Source of the DNA: ANME-2 cluster archaeon
GTDB taxonomy: Archaea > Halobacteriota > Methanosarcinia > Methanosarcinales > Methanocomedenaceae
Reading direction: 5' to 3'
DNA length: 64,000 nt
NCBI GenBank assembly: GCA_019429385.1
Contig: JAHYIS010000001.1
Span: forward strand, 62,001-126,000
Under the pieces are notes generated by a model. The model was not told the DNA's origin and searched no databases. It was given only the letters and a program-made list of their open reading frames with translations. The translations under genes and the position numbers were made by a program. Of this stretch, positions 1 to 9,732 are shown in pieces (position 1 is the stretch's first letter; every line of letters starts with the position of its first letter).

Positions 1-225
1 TCGGGCAATACACCGACATCATTATGCCTTGAATGCCATGAGCAGACCGGGAATAATTTATTGAATAGTAATACTCGGCATGCCCAGTTAAAATGTGTCA
101 AGTGTCACCCTAACCACGCTCAGGTTCCGACCTGTATGGACTGTCATGGTACACCGCACACCAGTACCACAACTGATTGCAAACGATGCCACATTTCAGC
201 ACATGAATTATGGATTAAAGAATGA
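1..225 (+). CDS. Multihaem cytochrome c, C-terminal fragment (cut by window start)
   Basis: The open frame from base 1 gives 74 residues ending at a TGA, with no start inside the window. It contains four canonical c-type haem attachment motifs in a row (CLECH, CVKCH, CMDCH, CKRCH) and extra His residues that could act as distal ligands. Such spacing is typical of extracytoplasmic electron-transfer multihaem cytochromes. The protein ends shortly after the last haem motif without a membrane anchor. A small membrane protein follows 12 nt later and may be its anchor or partner (inference). A larger haem protein lies at 50521-56104. Confidence 0.9.
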   Translation, partial: SGNTPTSLCLECHEQTGNNLLNSNTRHAQLKCVKCHPNHAQVPTCMDCHGTPHTSTTTDCKRCHISAHELWIKE

Positions 226-237
226 GGAGAGATGTAA

Positions 238-477
238 ATGATACCTGCAATATTAAAATCTGACGTGATTTTGTATTATGTGGCTGTGTTCTTTGGTATA
301 ATTGCCGTGACAATGTTGCTGATATTTATTCCTTTCAAGTCAGTTGCCACTCTGATGATGATGGTATCTGGATTGGGCATATTGAGCTTAGGTTTATTGA
401 TATTGTGTGTGGCGATACTATGGGATTTAAAGAAGAAATACCTTGATAAAGAGCATACTTCCGTCCATAATCACTGA
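238..477 (+). CDS. Small integral membrane protein downstream of cytochrome
   Basis: 79 residues with two or three hydrophobic segments (about residues 8-30, 36-62) and a charged C-terminal tail ending in His-rich residues. A good ribosome binding site (GAGGAGAG, overlapping the cytochrome stop) lies just upstream, so it is probably cotranscribed with the cytochrome. No family is recognised. It could be a membrane anchor or quinone-side subunit for the cytochrome, but it has no haem motif and no conserved His pair in the membrane segments, so that role is inference only. Confidence 0.7.
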   Translation: MIPAILKSDVILYYVAVFFGIIAVTMLLIFIPFKSVATLMMMVSGLGILSLGLLILCVAILWDLKKKYLDKEHTSVHNH

Positions 478-495
478 TTTCATGAACGTAAGTTG

Positions 496-783
496 TTAGA
501 ACATGAGTTCCAGTGCTGCCTGCCCGGTCATTCCCTCTTGAATTCCCAGGTTTTGGGCAGCTGTTGTGGATTCTACCACAGTGGCCGCCAGCACATCATT
601 AAAACTGCCGACACCAGTTACTTTTACGGCCACATCACCCAGACGCTCGGCTGTGTCAATGTGCAGGTAGCCGCACATGACAAAACCTTTTGGTGCCTTA
701 ATGACAAGCAATGGAGCATGTTCCATATCGATTTTCAACCCCACAGCTGTACCATTTTCAAGTTCGATGGGTTCAATGAGCAT
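496..783 (-). CDS. DUF1805 family protein (YunC-like)
   Basis: 95 residues, full length for the DUF1805 family of archaea and Bacillus YunC. The characteristic core is visible: a basic-hydrophobic segment reading APLLVIKAPKGFVMCGYLHI near residues 23-42, and the C-terminal IQEGMTGQAALELM. The family is small, alpha/beta and of unknown function. The start lies 2 nt after the stop of the zinc-ribbon gene at 786-944, so the two form a minus-strand pair. An antisense frame on the plus strand (493-789) looks like a shadow. Confidence 0.85.
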   Translation of the reverse strand: MLIEPIELENGTAVGLKIDMEHAPLLVIKAPKGFVMCGYLHIDTAERLGDVAVKVTGVGSFNDVLAATVVESTTAAQNLGIQEGMTGQAALELMF

Positions 784-785
784 AG

Positions 786-944
786 TTAATCCATCTTCTT
801 GAGGTCAGTGGACTGGCAGGTCGGACAGGACAGTTTGGAGCCCATACCCTTGAATTTATTACCGCATGCATTACATTTATAACCTGACATTGCAGCACCA
901 CTCATGTCAACGCTATCCGCAGTACTCGAATCAACAAAACACAT
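786..944 (-). CDS. Small zinc-ribbon protein
   Basis: 52 residues read directly from the sequence. The C-terminal half carries a zinc ribbon with two CxxC knuckles (CNAC and CPTC, about 15 residues apart), a pattern seen in rubredoxin-like and FmdB-type regulatory ribbons. The N-terminal 20 residues are Ser/Asp-rich and unlike known domains. The initiator ATG ends in a divergent promoter region shared with the ribosomal operon. It is translationally close to the DUF1805 gene. Function is unknown; binding of nucleic acid or a protein partner is likely for such ribbons. Confidence 0.75.
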   Translation of the reverse strand: MCFVDSSTADSVDMSGAAMSGYKCNACGNKFKGMGSKLSCPTCQSTDLKKMD

Positions 945-1008
945 AGTAATTACCTCAATGAATAGAATTCTATTATAGGTTATAAAATTACTGCCTGTGT
1001 GCCAAACA

Positions 1009-1017
1009 CTTATATAC
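1009..1017 (+). promoter_or_regulatory. TATA box of the ribosomal protein operon
   Basis: The motif CTTATATAC lies 31-39 nt before the first ATG (1048), the usual distance for an archaeal TATA box with a short leader. It sits between the divergent zinc-ribbon gene and the methyltransferase gene and is the only strong candidate in the gap. GGAAAG near 1038 is a weak ribosome binding site. Confidence 0.55.
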
Positions 1018-1047
1018 CCCTAATGTTATCATAACCGGAAAGTATAG

Positions 1048-1941
1048 ATGATACCTTCACCAGCGGTTAAAGAAAGATCAGGCCTGACAATACTTATACC
1101 TTCATCCCTGACATCAGAGACAAGGGATGAGAGAATAAGGACCTACAAGGTCGGCCAGGTCGCGAGGGCAGCATCGGTGTTTCGGGTTGATAATATTATT
1201 ATCTACCGGGATCCGCAGTTCGATGACAGCAGGTTCATAGACCTGTTACTGAGATATGCAGAAACTCCCCAATACCTGCGCAAACACCTTTTCCCGCTTC
1301 AGAAGGAGCTGAAGTACGCCGGAATATTACCTCCGTTGCGTACACCACATCATCCAACAGCATCAAAATCATCTGACCTGAACGATGGAGAATTCCGCGT
1401 TGGGGTCGTGGTCCCAGGACCAAAGAAGAGCGAGATAAAAGTCGGATCTGACACAATCACATGGGTCGATATCGGTATAGATAGCCCGGTTCCCCTCAAA
1501 CCTTCCTCAAGGAAGGTGCGAATGGGTGAACGTGTCAATGTCAGGATCTTTTCGCGACGACCGATACAAGTTGAACTTGTAGAAACGGACAATATCCCTG
1601 TGTACTGGGGATACCGGACAGCAATTGTAGACAGCCTTGCAGGGGCACTGGATATCGTATCCGGACAGGATGCCCTGATATTGGCCACCTCACGGGAGGG
1701 CCGGGTACTTGATACCCGGTTCCTTGAGGAATTGGGCAGGCAAATAAGGTTAAAGTCTTATACTGTTGTTGTATTCGGTTCACCCAGGCAGGGCGTGGAG
1801 TCCATATTAGCAAGAGAGGGTACAGACCTCTCAAAATATCAGTGTGAATCACTGAATACCGTACCTGAACAAGGCACAGCCACTGTAAGGACAGAAGAAG
1901 CCGTGTGGGCCACACTGTCAATGCTGAACCTCGTCAGGTAA
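1048..1941 (+). CDS. SPOUT-class RNA methyltransferase (DUF171/COG2106 family)
   Basis: 297 residues. It matches the MTH1-like family of putative RNA uridine or pseudouridine N-methyltransferases, which carry a SPOUT trefoil-knot fold with an inserted OB-like domain. Visible marks are the N-terminal TILIPSSLTSETRD strand, the region with IIIYRDPQ, the OB-like part about residues 105-190, and the C-terminal knot region with FGSPRQGVESIL and NTVPEQGTATVRTEEA, where S-adenosylmethionine should bind. In many archaea this gene stands directly before rpl3, as here (55 nt apart). It therefore probably modifies rRNA during ribosome assembly (inference). It is the first gene of the operon. Confidence 0.85.
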   Translation: MIPSPAVKERSGLTILIPSSLTSETRDERIRTYKVGQVARAASVFRVDNIIIYRDPQFDDSRFIDLLLRYAETPQYLRKHLFPLQKELKYAGILPPLRTPHHPTASKSSDLNDGEFRVGVVVPGPKKSEIKVGSDTITWVDIGIDSPVPLKPSSRKVRMGERVNVRIFSRRPIQVELVETDNIPVYWGYRTAIVDSLAGALDIVSGQDALILATSREGRVLDTRFLEELGRQIRLKSYTVVVFGSPRQGVESILAREGTDLSKYQCESLNTVPEQGTATVRTEEAVWATLSMLNLVR

Positions 1942-1996
1942 GGTTGGAAATAAATCGCGATAAATAGCATATTCCAGGAGATTAAGGAGGAAAACA

Positions 1997-3013
1997 ATGG
2001 CAAACGTACACAGACCAAGGCGAGGTTCCCTGTCATTCAGTCCCAGAAAAAGGGCAAAGAGTCAGGTACCTACAATACGATCATGGTCCATAAGTGATGA
2101 CGAACCCAAAATGGGCGGTTTTGCAGGATACAAGGTCGGCATGAGCCATGTGATAATGATGGATGATAAGCCGAAAAGCCTTACAGAAGGTATGGAGATA
2201 TCAGTACCTGTAACGGTGCTTGAAGTACCTGCCATGAGGATTGCAGCCATCAGGGCCTATGGCAAGAAAGGACCATACGGTGTAAAGATACTCGGTGAAG
2301 CTCTATCCAATGACCTTGACCCAACATTGGACCGAAAAATGGTCCGGCCAAAGAAAGCCAAACCGGACAAAGCTCTTGCCAGTATGGAAAAACTGGTCGA
2401 GGAGGGAGCGGTGGAAAATATTCATGTAATCACGTATACATTACCATCTCAGATATCAGGAGTACCCAAGAAAAAACCTGATGTGATGGAGAACAGGATT
2501 GTTGGCGGAAACGTTGCTGCAAGGCTTGAATATGCCAAATCCATCCTTGGTAAATCGATTACTGTTTCTGATGTTTTTAATTCAGGCGATATTGTGGACA
2601 CATCTGCCATCACCACTGGCAAGGGTACTCAGGGACCTGTTAAAAGATGGCATATCAATTTGATGAAAAGCAAGCACAGCAGGCAGGGAAGTCTCAGGCA
2701 GGTAGGTACACTAGGACCCTGGAATCCATCCAGGGTGAGCTGGAGGGTACCTCAACTGGGCCAGACTGGCTATCACCAGAGGACAGAATATAATAAACGT
2801 ATCCTCAAGATCGGTGGGAACGGTGAAGAAGTAACTCCTGCGGGCGGGTTTTTAAATTATGGAGAAGTGAATGGCGAATACCTGCTCATTAAGGGCAGTG
2901 TACCTGGTCCTAAAAAGCGACTTATCAGGTTAAGACCGGCTATAAGGTCTGAGATCAAGAACGTTGGAGCGCCACAGATTTCACATATCAGTGTGGAATC
3001 CAAACAGGGGTGA
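1997..3013 (+). CDS. rpl3: Ribosomal protein uL3
   Basis: 338 residues, normal length for archaeal L3. The N-terminus ([16 protein letters not shown]) is the archaeal/eukaryotic type, and the central [13 protein letters not shown] plus the loop [22 protein letters not shown] are the conserved elements that reach the peptidyl-transferase centre. An AGGAGG site at 1985-1990 precedes the ATG. It is followed after 5 nt by rpl4, in the standard archaeal S10 order. Confidence 0.97.
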   Translation: MANVHRPRRGSLSFSPRKRAKSQVPTIRSWSISDDEPKMGGFAGYKVGMSHVIMMDDKPKSLTEGMEISVPVTVLEVPAMRIAAIRAYGKKGPYGVKILGEALSNDLDPTLDRKMVRPKKAKPDKALASMEKLVEEGAVENIHVITYTLPSQISGVPKKKPDVMENRIVGGNVAARLEYAKSILGKSITVSDVFNSGDIVDTSAITTGKGTQGPVKRWHINLMKSKHSRQGSLRQVGTLGPWNPSRVSWRVPQLGQTGYHQRTEYNKRILKIGGNGEEVTPAGGFLNYGEVNGEYLLIKGSVPGPKKRLIRLRPAIRSEIKNVGAPQISHISVESKQG

Positions 3014-3018
3014 GATAG

Positions 3019-3777
3019 ATGAGCAAGGCAAAAATCATGGATTTAACAGGTGCACAAAAAGGTGAAATTGAGCTCCCTGAAGTATTTGATGAGATCTACA
3101 GGCCAGACCTGATCAAAAGGGCAGTACTGGCTGCTCAGGCAAACAGGTTACAGGCTTACGGTCCTACCCCTTATGCCGGTATGCAGACATCGGCAGATAA
3201 TGCGGGTCCAGGCAGAGGTTCTGCCCGGGTACCAAGAATACAGAACGGTAACAGGGTTGCCCGGATATCCCAGGCAAGAGGCGGCAGGAAAGCCCATCCA
3301 CCAAAGGTGGAGAAAGATTACTCTGAGAAGATCAATAAGAAAGAACGCTTAAAAGCCATCAATTCGGCAATAGCGGCCACTGGCAATGTTGAACTGACAA
3401 AGCAGCGCGGGCACAGGTTCGATGCAGAACTGCCTATCGTTGCTGTGGATGAGTTCCAGGATGTACAGACCACAAAAGACGTTGTAGGCTTCATGGAGAC
3501 CATCAACGTGTTCCAGGATGTCATGCGTGCCAAGAACGGCAAGCACATCAGGGCAGGCGGCGGTAAAAGACGCGGTCGGAAATACAAGAGACCCAAGAGT
3601 CTGCTTATCGTGGTAGGCCAGGATAACGGCATCGTACGGGCAGCACGAAATCTGCCTGGAGTGGATGTGGTAATGGTCAACAAGCTGAATGCAGAACTGC
3701 TGGCACCAGGAACCCACGCAGGCAGGTTGGCCATCTGGACAGAATCTGCCATACGGGCACTGGGGGGGGTGGCGTAG
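3019..3777 (+). CDS. rpl4: Ribosomal protein uL4 (archaeal L4/L1e type)
   Basis: 252 residues, as usual for archaea. Conserved blocks include the tunnel-lining loop with [13 protein letters not shown] and [12 protein letters not shown] (about residues 65-100), and the later [23 protein letters not shown]. It binds 23S rRNA domain I and lines the exit tunnel. Its stop codon directly abuts the ATG of rpl23, so translation is probably coupled. Confidence 0.97.
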   Translation: MSKAKIMDLTGAQKGEIELPEVFDEIYRPDLIKRAVLAAQANRLQAYGPTPYAGMQTSADNAGPGRGSARVPRIQNGNRVARISQARGGRKAHPPKVEKDYSEKINKKERLKAINSAIAATGNVELTKQRGHRFDAELPIVAVDEFQDVQTTKDVVGFMETINVFQDVMRAKNGKHIRAGGGKRRGRKYKRPKSLLIVVGQDNGIVRAARNLPGVDVVMVNKLNAELLAPGTHAGRLAIWTESAIRALGGVA

Positions 3778-4029
3778 ATGTCTGCCATAAAACATCCCTT
3801 TGTCACAGAAAAGGCAACCTATCATATCGAGGACAATAATAAGTTGCAGTTCATAGTGGACATTAAGACTACCAAGTACCAGATAAAGCGGGAGATAGAA
3901 GCACTCTATAACATCCCCATTATCAGCGTGAATACCATGATAACAATGAAAGGCAAGAAAAAGGCCATCGTATCCTTTGAAGGCAGTACCACTGCTGGAG
4001 AGCTGGCCTCAAAACTTGGTATATTCTAA
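3778..4029 (+). CDS. rpl23: Ribosomal protein uL23
   Basis: 83 residues, the short archaeal form. The N-terminal IKHPFVTEKATYHIEDNNKL and the middle VDIKTTKYQIKREIEALYNI match the family. uL23 forms part of the exit-tunnel rim where SRP and the SecY channel dock. It starts immediately at the base after the rpl4 stop, with no spacer. Confidence 0.97.
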   Translation: MSAIKHPFVTEKATYHIEDNNKLQFIVDIKTTKYQIKREIEALYNIPIISVNTMITMKGKKKAIVSFEGSTTAGELASKLGIF

Positions 4030-4044
4030 GGAGAGGTGAAAGGT

Positions 4045-4758
4045 ATGGGAAAGAGAATAATCTCACAGAACCGAGGAAGAGGGTCACCCACGTACCGGGC
4101 ACCCTCCCACAAGTTCAAAGCTGAACTTAAACATATTAAGGTAGACAAAGACCAGACAGTCACAGGGGATGTCATCGAGATTTTGCATGACACTGCCCGT
4201 TCAGCCCCTATTGCGAGGGTGAAACTTGATAACGGGGAAGAACGACTGATACTCGTCCCTGAGGGTATTTCTGTAGGACAGCAGATCTCATGCGGGATAT
4301 CTGCCGAGGTCAAGCCAGGTAATACATTACCCCTGGGCGAGATACCTGAAGGCGTGCTGGTATGTAACATCGAGAACAGGCCGGGAGACGGTGGACAGTT
4401 TGCCCGCTCAAGTGGTGTGTATGCTGTACTGGTTGCCCATGATGTGGGCAAGAGTGTAGTGCAGCTTCCAAGTGGTGTAATGAAGTGGCTGAGCCCATTG
4501 TGCAAAGCTACCATTGGTGTGGTGGCAGGCGGCGGCAGGACCGATAAGCCATTTGTCAAAGCAGGAAAGAAGTATCATAAGCTCAAAACAAGGGCTACAA
4601 AGTATCCCCGGGTACGTGGCGTGGCAATGAACGCCATAAACCACCCATTCGGTGGCGGTGGTTGGCAGCATCCAGGAAGACCCACAACGGTGAGTAGAAG
4701 GACACCACCGGGCCGGAAGGTCGGTTCGATAGCTGCAAGACGAACAGGAAAGAGGTGA
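4045..4758 (+). CDS. rpl2: Ribosomal protein uL2
   Basis: 237 residues from the ATG at 4045. An in-frame GTG at 4036 exists, but the AGGAGAGGTG site overlaps it and is properly spaced only for the ATG. Conserved features are [20 protein letters not shown] at the start and the C-terminal [20 protein letters not shown], which carries the His required for peptidyl transfer. It lies 15 nt after rpl23 and 6 nt before rps19. Confidence 0.96.
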   Translation: MGKRIISQNRGRGSPTYRAPSHKFKAELKHIKVDKDQTVTGDVIEILHDTARSAPIARVKLDNGEERLILVPEGISVGQQISCGISAEVKPGNTLPLGEIPEGVLVCNIENRPGDGGQFARSSGVYAVLVAHDVGKSVVQLPSGVMKWLSPLCKATIGVVAGGGRTDKPFVKAGKKYHKLKTRATKYPRVRGVAMNAINHPFGGGGWQHPGRPTTVSRRTPPGRKVGSIAARRTGKR

Positions 4759-4764
4759 GAAGGT

Positions 4765-5178
4765 ATGGCAAAGAAAACATCCACCAAACTCCCAAAGAGA
4801 AAAGGTGAATATACTTATCGCGGAAAGACCGTTGATGAGCTAAAGACATTAAGTACGGAAGAGTTTTCCCAACTTATACCTGCAAGACAGCGCAGGACAA
4901 TAAAACGCGGGCTTAGCGATGAACATAAAAAGATAATGCAAAAGATCAAGGAAGGCGAGACCGATATCAGGACGCATCGAAGGGATATGATCATTCTTCC
5001 TGAAATGGTAGGTCGTAATCTGGAAATATACAATGGTAAGAGCTTCGAGAAGATCGAGGTCATACCAGAGATGATGGGACACTATTTCGGTGAGTATTCC
5101 ATGACCCGAAAGCGCGTGAGCCACGGTTCAGCCGGTGTTGGTGCTACCAAGTCCAGCAAGTTCGTACCCTTGAAGTGA
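4765..5178 (+). CDS. rps19: Ribosomal protein uS19
   Basis: 137 residues, archaeal/eukaryotic S15-type S19. The conserved core [19 protein letters not shown] is followed by [20 protein letters not shown] and the basic end with [23 protein letters not shown]. It binds at the head of the small subunit with uS13. It has a longer N-terminal part than bacterial S19, normal for archaea. A GGAGG site follows it for rpl22. Confidence 0.97.
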   Translation: MAKKTSTKLPKRKGEYTYRGKTVDELKTLSTEEFSQLIPARQRRTIKRGLSDEHKKIMQKIKEGETDIRTHRRDMIILPEMVGRNLEIYNGKSFEKIEVIPEMMGHYFGEYSMTRKRVSHGSAGVGATKSSKFVPLK

Positions 5179-5191
5179 TGGAGGAAAAAGG

Positions 5192-5647
5192 ATGTCAAGA
5201 ATTCAATATTCAGTTCAGGCAGACCCGGAAACTACATCCACTGCAATGGGTCATGAATTACATATATCACCCAGGCATTCCAGGGAGATATGCAGGGCTA
5301 TCAAGGGTATGAAGAGCGAACGTGCAAAACAGTACCTTAAAGAGGTTGCTGCCCTTAAAACGGCAGTTCCGTTCAAGCGACATAATGACAGTATGGGACA
5401 CCGCAGAGGTCCCATGGCCGCGGGAAGGTACCCCCAGAAAGCTGCAAAGGAATTTATCAAAATACTGGTGAATGCAGAGGCTAACGCCGAATATAAGGGG
5501 CTTGACCCCCAGCATATGAAGATCAGTCACATTTCAACCAAACAGGGACGTGTGATACATGGTTATATGGCCAGGGCACGGGGTAGCTCTTCACCCAAGA
5601 ACACTGAAACCGTGAACATAGAAGTAGTACTCCAGGAGGTGCAGTGA
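5192..5647 (+). CDS. rpl22: Ribosomal protein uL22
   Basis: 151 residues. The conserved elements are [17 protein letters not shown] near the start, [14 protein letters not shown] in the middle and the tunnel-directed hairpin [16 protein letters not shown] near the end. The archaeal/eukaryotic L17-type length is normal. Its TGA lies just before the rps3 start, and the rps3 ribosome binding site is inside its last codons, so translational coupling is likely. Confidence 0.97.
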   Translation: MSRIQYSVQADPETTSTAMGHELHISPRHSREICRAIKGMKSERAKQYLKEVAALKTAVPFKRHNDSMGHRRGPMAAGRYPQKAAKEFIKILVNAEANAEYKGLDPQHMKISHISTKQGRVIHGYMARARGSSSPKNTETVNIEVVLQEVQ

Positions 5648-5649
5648 AC

Positions 5650-6657
5650 ATGGGAGTTGAGAGAAAGTTCGTACAGGACGGGCTTACCAAAGCAATGATC
5701 AACGAGTATTTCACCAAACAGCTCGAGCGTGCCGGATATGGTGGAATGATCATGAACCGCACACCCATGGGCACCCAGATAACTCTGTTAGCAGAGAAAC
5801 CGGGAATGGTCATAGGTAAAGGTGGAAAGACCATACAGCGTCTTACCCGGGATATGTCATATCTCTTCAACGTGGACAATCCACAGATAGAGGTACAGGA
5901 AGTTAAAGTACCTGAACTCAATGCTCAGATGATGGCAAACCGCCTGGCAAATGCCCTCGAAAGAGGATGGTATTTCCGGAAGGCCGGGCACAATATGCTT
6001 AGCCGTATCATGGAATCCGGAGCACTGGGCTGCCAGATCATAATTTCCGGAAAACTTACCGGTCCCCGTTCAAGGATTTCCAAGATGGTCGACGGTTACA
6101 TTAAACATGCAGGTAAGCCAGCTGAAGAGCTGGTAGATACTGGTTATGCCATGGCAGTGAAAAAACTGGGCGCAATCGGTTGCTGTGTACGCATCGTACC
6201 TCCTGGCACAGTACTTCCCGGCAAGTTCCATATGCTCAAAGAGACTGCTCCTGTGGCACCTGAAATTGCTGGACCTGAGGCAAAGAAAAGCATAAAAGAG
6301 GTAGTAGAAAAGGCTCCTGATAAAAAGAAGGCTGAAATGACTAACCTCAGACAGGTCGGCAGTATATGGGAGCACAGGCATGATGATATGGACTGGCATC
6401 CTATGTCCAGGCCACACGATGCACCCGCAACTGCCAAACCAGAAAAGGTTGGTGAGGCAAAGTCTTCAAAAGGGACCAGTGTGGGTGACGAGATACCAGC
6501 TAAACCATTGGCTGGAACTGTCGCACAGCCAGAGAGTGAAAAATTGGTTAGTGAGCAGACACGCATGAACAACGATGTTGAAGAGCACAAGCATGAAGGC
6601 TACGATTACTGGCATCCGTCCAAAAGGGTGCACAAGGCAGACGGGGATGATGAGTAA
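5650..6657 (+). CDS. rps3: Ribosomal protein uS3 with long C-terminal extension
   Basis: 335 residues from the ATG at 5650, chosen because AGGAGGT at 5634-5640 is 9 nt away; an in-frame GTG at 5644 is too close. The first 210 residues are a normal S3 with the KH domain signature [14 protein letters not shown], which contacts mRNA at the entry site. The last 120 residues are an acidic, Lys/Pro-rich extension. It contains two similar His-Trp-Pro patches (about 6366-6410 and 6577-6625), each with the pattern E-H-x-H-(x)4-5-W-H-P. Methanosarcinal S3 proteins are known to have variable tails. The role of the patches is unknown. Confidence 0.96.
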   Translation: MGVERKFVQDGLTKAMINEYFTKQLERAGYGGMIMNRTPMGTQITLLAEKPGMVIGKGGKTIQRLTRDMSYLFNVDNPQIEVQEVKVPELNAQMMANRLANALERGWYFRKAGHNMLSRIMESGALGCQIIISGKLTGPRSRISKMVDGYIKHAGKPAEELVDTGYAMAVKKLGAIGCCVRIVPPGTVLPGKFHMLKETAPVAPEIAGPEAKKSIKEVVEKAPDKKKAEMTNLRQVGSIWEHRHDDMDWHPMSRPHDAPATAKPEKVGEAKSSKGTSVGDEIPAKPLAGTVAQPESEKLVSEQTRMNNDVEEHKHEGYDYWHPSKRVHKADGDDE

Positions 6658-6857
6658 TGGCCATACTGCGAGTGGATGAGATACGGAACATGAGCCGCGA
6701 GGAGAGGCTGGATGAACTGGATACTCTCAACGCTGAACTCATAAGGGAACGTGCCATTGCTTCTGCTGGTGGTGCACCTGAAAATCCGGGCCGCATTGGA
6801 GAGATACGCAGGACCATTGCACGGGTCATGACCATTCAGAATGAAATTGGTGAATAA
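6657..6857 (+). CDS. rpl29: Ribosomal protein uL29
   Basis: 66 residues. The start ATG overlaps the TAA stop of rps3 (TAATG), indicating coupled translation. It shows the usual two-helix L29 pattern, with [20 protein letters not shown] and the C-terminal [18 protein letters not shown]. It sits near the exit tunnel beside uL23. The SUI1/eIF1-like gene found between rpl29 and rnp1 in many archaea is absent here. Confidence 0.96.
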   Translation: MAILRVDEIRNMSREERLDELDTLNAELIRERAIASAGGAPENPGRIGEIRRTIARVMTIQNEIGE

Positions 6858-6870
6858 TTAGAGGTTATAC

Positions 6871-7206
6871 ATGCAGATAACACCCCAAAACCTCATCCAC
6901 CATGAATTGATAGGGCTTGAGGCTGAGGTGGTGGGTTGCACCAATTCTGCTCAAATAGGAATAAGAGGAAAGGTGATTAACGAAACGAGAAACACGATAC
7001 GCATTGATGTGGGTAACAGGTGCGTTAAGACCGTACCCAAATCCCATACTCAATTCATGTTCACAATACCCGCAAGTGATGGTAGACGTTACCTGCCAGT
7101 CACGAGCGTGTGGGTTAAAGTGGATGGAACTTTATTGCTCTCACAACCCGAAAATCGCATTCAATCAAAGTTCAAGAAAACTATCAGGCGGAGAATAAAT
7201 CTCTGA
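6871..7206 (+). CDS. rnp1: RNase P protein component 1 (Rpp29/Pop4)
   Basis: 111 residues. Archaeal RNase P cleaves the 5' leader from precursor tRNAs, and Rpp29 pairs with Rpp21 on the specificity domain of the RNA. The Sm-like barrel is recognisable from [33 protein letters not shown] and [15 protein letters not shown]. It lies between rpl29 and rps17, which is its normal place in archaeal ribosomal operons. The length is typical of the short archaeal form. Confidence 0.93.
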   Translation: MQITPQNLIHHELIGLEAEVVGCTNSAQIGIRGKVINETRNTIRIDVGNRCVKTVPKSHTQFMFTIPASDGRRYLPVTSVWVKVDGTLLLSQPENRIQSKFKKTIRRRINL

Positions 7207-7231
7207 AATACAAATATTGAGGTATATAATA

Positions 7232-7555
7232 ATGACACGAAATATAGGGCTGGACGTCGACGCTCCTTCAGAGGAGTGCATTGACATCAACTGTCCTTTC
7301 CATGGTACATTATCCGTAAGGGGCCAGGTTTTTACCGGGTCGGTAGTGGCCAGTAAAATGGATAAGACAGTTGTAGTGAAACGGGTTTTCGAGAAGCTCA
7401 TCCCAAAATATGAGAGACTCGAAAAGAGACAATCAAAGATTCATGCCCATAACCCCCCATGCATTGATGCAAAAGAGGGAGATGAGGTAAAGATTGCAGA
7501 ATGCAGGCCATTGAGCAAGACCAAGACCTTTGTTGTGATCGAGGTGACGAAATGA
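7232..7555 (+). CDS. rps17: Ribosomal protein uS17
   Basis: 107 residues from the ATG at 7232. An upstream in-frame TTG at 7217 overlaps the GAGGT ribosome binding site and is not used. The archaeal/eukaryotic S11-type form is shown by [27 protein letters not shown] and [16 protein letters not shown]. It binds 16S rRNA helices 7 and 11. The last bases overlap the start of rpl14 as ATGA. Confidence 0.97.
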   Translation: MTRNIGLDVDAPSEECIDINCPFHGTLSVRGQVFTGSVVASKMDKTVVVKRVFEKLIPKYERLEKRQSKIHAHNPPCIDAKEGDEVKIAECRPLSKTKTFVVIEVTK

Positions 7556-7950
7556 GAGGTATGAAAGCAAATATACCACGTGCCTTGAATGCAGGTGCCA
7601 GGCTTGACTGTGTTGATAATACAGGTGCCAGGCAGGTAGAGATCATATCTGTGAAGAGATATCGTGGTGTGAAGAACAGGCATCCCAAGGGTGGCATAGG
7701 TGACATGCTGGTGGTCAGTGTTAAGAAAGGCACGCCAGAGATGCGCAAACAGATAATGAAAGCCGTCGTAGTGCGGCAGAAGAAAGAGTTCAGGCGACCG
7801 GACGGACTGAGAGTATCTTTTGAGGATAATGCTGTGGTTATCACGGATGATGAAGGCATACCTAAAGGTACAGAGATTAAGGGTCCTGTGGCCCGGGAAG
7901 CTGCAGAGCGGTTTACTAAGATCGCATCAGTTGCTTCAATTATAGTGTAA
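7552..7950 (+). CDS. rpl14: Ribosomal protein uL14
   Basis: 132 residues from the ATG at 7552, which overlaps the rps17 stop as ATGA and has GAGGTG 5 nt before it. A second ATG at 7561 is possible but its site would touch the codon. Conserved parts are [40 protein letters not shown] and the C-terminal [20 protein letters not shown]. uL14 lies at the subunit interface, where ribosome-silencing and eIF6-type factors bind. Confidence 0.97.
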   Translation: MRGMKANIPRALNAGARLDCVDNTGARQVEIISVKRYRGVKNRHPKGGIGDMLVVSVKKGTPEMRKQIMKAVVVRQKKEFRRPDGLRVSFEDNAVVITDDEGIPKGTEIKGPVAREAAERFTKIASVASIIV

Positions 7951-7961
7951 GGTGTTGCCAT

Positions 7962-8333
7962 ATGAAGATAAAATCAACACAACCAAGAAAACAGAGAAAA
8001 GCTCGTTATAATGCAACGTTGCATCAGCGCCAGAAATTGCTGAGCGCTTCCCTGTCACATGAGTTGCGTGCAAAGTATAACAGACGCAACCTGCCTGTCA
8101 GGGAAGGAGATACTGTCATGGTCATGCGAGGGGATCACACTGGTACTGAAGGAAAGGTGGAACTGGTAAATTTAAAACACACTACTATTGTTGTGGAAGG
8201 TGTAAGTGTACCAAAAGCAGATGGCACTGAAGTACCCAGACCTGTACATCCATCCAATGTAATGATTACCAAGCTTAATCTCAGTGACGAAATGAGAGAA
8301 CTGACACTATCACGAGGAGGCGAAGAACAGTGA
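7962..8333 (+). CDS. rpl24: Ribosomal protein uL24
   Basis: 123 residues with the KOW motif [20 protein letters not shown] at about residues 47-66, preceded by the archaeal/eukaryotic N-terminal [12 protein letters not shown]. It is an assembly-initiating protein of the large subunit near the tunnel exit. Its stop overlaps the GTG start of rps4e by 4 nt (GTGA). Confidence 0.97.
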   Translation: MKIKSTQPRKQRKARYNATLHQRQKLLSASLSHELRAKYNRRNLPVREGDTVMVMRGDHTGTEGKVELVNLKHTTIVVEGVSVPKADGTEVPRPVHPSNVMITKLNLSDEMRELTLSRGGEEQ

Positions 8334-9046
8334 GCAGACATCTTAAAAGAATCGCTTCTCCAAAGAGTTGGCCTGTATCCAAGAAGACAAATATCTGGAT
8401 CACCAAATCCAATCCAGGACCCCATTCTGGTAAACAAGCACTACCCCTGGGAGTCCTTTTAAGGGATCTCCTGAAACTGGCAGATAATTCGAGGGAAGTC
8501 AAACGAATTTTACATGAAGGCAATGTGCTGGTTGATGGTATCGTAAGGAGAGATCATAAATTCCCTGTGGGTGTCTTTGATGTTATCCAGATTCCAAAGC
8601 TTGCGATAAGTTACAGGATACTCCTGGACCCTAAAGGCAGGTTAACGGTCAATAAGCTGGATTTGGAAAATCCAAAGAAACCCTGCAAGATACTGAACAA
8701 AACCACGGTAAAAGGCGCAAAGGTACAATTGAACCTTCATGATGGAACAAATATCATTGCCAGTAATGACTACAAGTCTAACGATACGGTCATCTTGAAT
8801 ATACCTGATAAAAGTATTCACAAGCATATCAAGTACGAAAATGGTAATAAGGCAGTCATCACAGGGGGTACCCATTCAGGGGAACTTGCCAGTATCACTG
8901 ATATTAAGAAAGTGCGCAGTAGCAGGCACAACATGGTCTTGCTTACGCGGGATGATGGTACTGATTTCGAGACTATCGAAGATTATGTGTTCGTTGTTGG
9001 AACTGATAAACCAGAATTCAATCTGGGAGGTGTTGTCCGTGAGTGA
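8330..9046 (+). CDS. rps4e: Ribosomal protein eS4
   Basis: 238 residues, starting with GTG in the overlap GTGA with rpl24. It has the archaeal/eukaryotic-only S4e architecture: an N-terminal [13 protein letters not shown], an S4-like RNA-binding domain (about residues 40-100, [20 protein letters not shown]), a central barrel and a KOW element near [16 protein letters not shown]. It replaces no bacterial equivalent and is standard between rpl24 and rpl5 in archaea. Confidence 0.97.
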   Translation: MSRHLKRIASPKSWPVSKKTNIWITKSNPGPHSGKQALPLGVLLRDLLKLADNSREVKRILHEGNVLVDGIVRRDHKFPVGVFDVIQIPKLAISYRILLDPKGRLTVNKLDLENPKKPCKILNKTTVKGAKVQLNLHDGTNIIASNDYKSNDTVILNIPDKSIHKHIKYENGNKAVITGGTHSGELASITDIKKVRSSRHNMVLLTRDDGTDFETIEDYVFVVGTDKPEFNLGGVVRE

Positions 9047-9557
9047 AAGTAATGTAATGAGGACGCCAAGGGTCGATAAACTCACAGTCCATATTGGTGT
9101 GGGTGAGAGTGGTGATAACCTCAACAAAGCTGAGGATATCCTCAATACGATTGCCCACCAGCAAGGGGTAAGGACCATGGCCAAGCGAACATTTCTGGCG
9201 TTCCATATAAAGAAGCATGAACCTATTGGCTGCAAAGTTACCTTGAGGGGTGAATTGGCAGAGAGTTTCCTGAGGACCAGTCTTGGCATCATTGAGAACC
9301 AGTTAAAAGAATCACAATTCGATAAAACCGGCAATTTCAGTTTTGGGATTGAAGAACATACTGACTTCCCTGAAATGAAGTATGACCCCAATATCGGAAT
9401 TTATGGTATGGATGTAACCGTATCCCTGGTCCGACCCGGGTATCGGGTTAGCAGGCGCAGAATACAAAAACAAAAGGTTCCAAACCGCCATAAGTTAACC
9501 AAACAGGATGCCATTGCCTATGTTAAGGATGCATATGGCGTGGAGGTGCTGGCATGA
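9039..9557 (+). CDS. rpl5: Ribosomal protein uL5
   Basis: 172 residues from a GTG at 9039, overlapping rps4e by 8 nt. GGGAGG at 9025-9030 is correctly spaced for it. The frame is open much further upstream, inside rps4e, but no conserved sequence is found there. Conserved regions are [19 protein letters not shown], the archaeal [14 protein letters not shown] and the ending [17 protein letters not shown]. uL5 binds 5S rRNA and the central protuberance. Confidence 0.95.
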   Translation: MSESNVMRTPRVDKLTVHIGVGESGDNLNKAEDILNTIAHQQGVRTMAKRTFLAFHIKKHEPIGCKVTLRGELAESFLRTSLGIIENQLKESQFDKTGNFSFGIEEHTDFPEMKYDPNIGIYGMDVTVSLVRPGYRVSRRRIQKQKVPNRHKLTKQDAIAYVKDAYGVEVLA

Positions 9558-9721
9558 ATCAAGATACAGTAGCCCAAAATGAACATAAGTTCGGCCGGGG
9601 TGCTAATGAATGCAAGAGATGCGGCCGGAAACAGGGACTTGTAAGGAAATATGGAATATACCTGTGTCGTCAGTGTTTCAGAGAAGTTGCTCCCGACATG
9701 GGATTTACTAAGAATTCATGA
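9554..9721 (+). CDS. rps14: Ribosomal protein uS14 (zinc-binding)
   Basis: 55 residues, read directly because it is short. The start overlaps the rpl5 stop as ATGA. It carries the zinc-binding form CxxC...CxxC (CKRC and CRQC, 15 residues between the pairs), followed by the conserved [10 protein letters not shown] tail. The length matches archaeal S14/eukaryotic S29. It lies in the head of the small subunit. rps8 follows after 11 nt, with an AGGTG site between. Confidence 0.96.
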   Translation: MNQDTVAQNEHKFGRGANECKRCGRKQGLVRKYGIYLCRQCFREVAPDMGFTKNS

Positions 9722-9732
9722 GGTGAAAAAAT

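Noticed and set aside
493-789. Cys/His-rich 98-residue open frame on the plus strand
   Set aside because: It is antisense to the DUF1805 protein, whose minus-strand frame shows clear family features.
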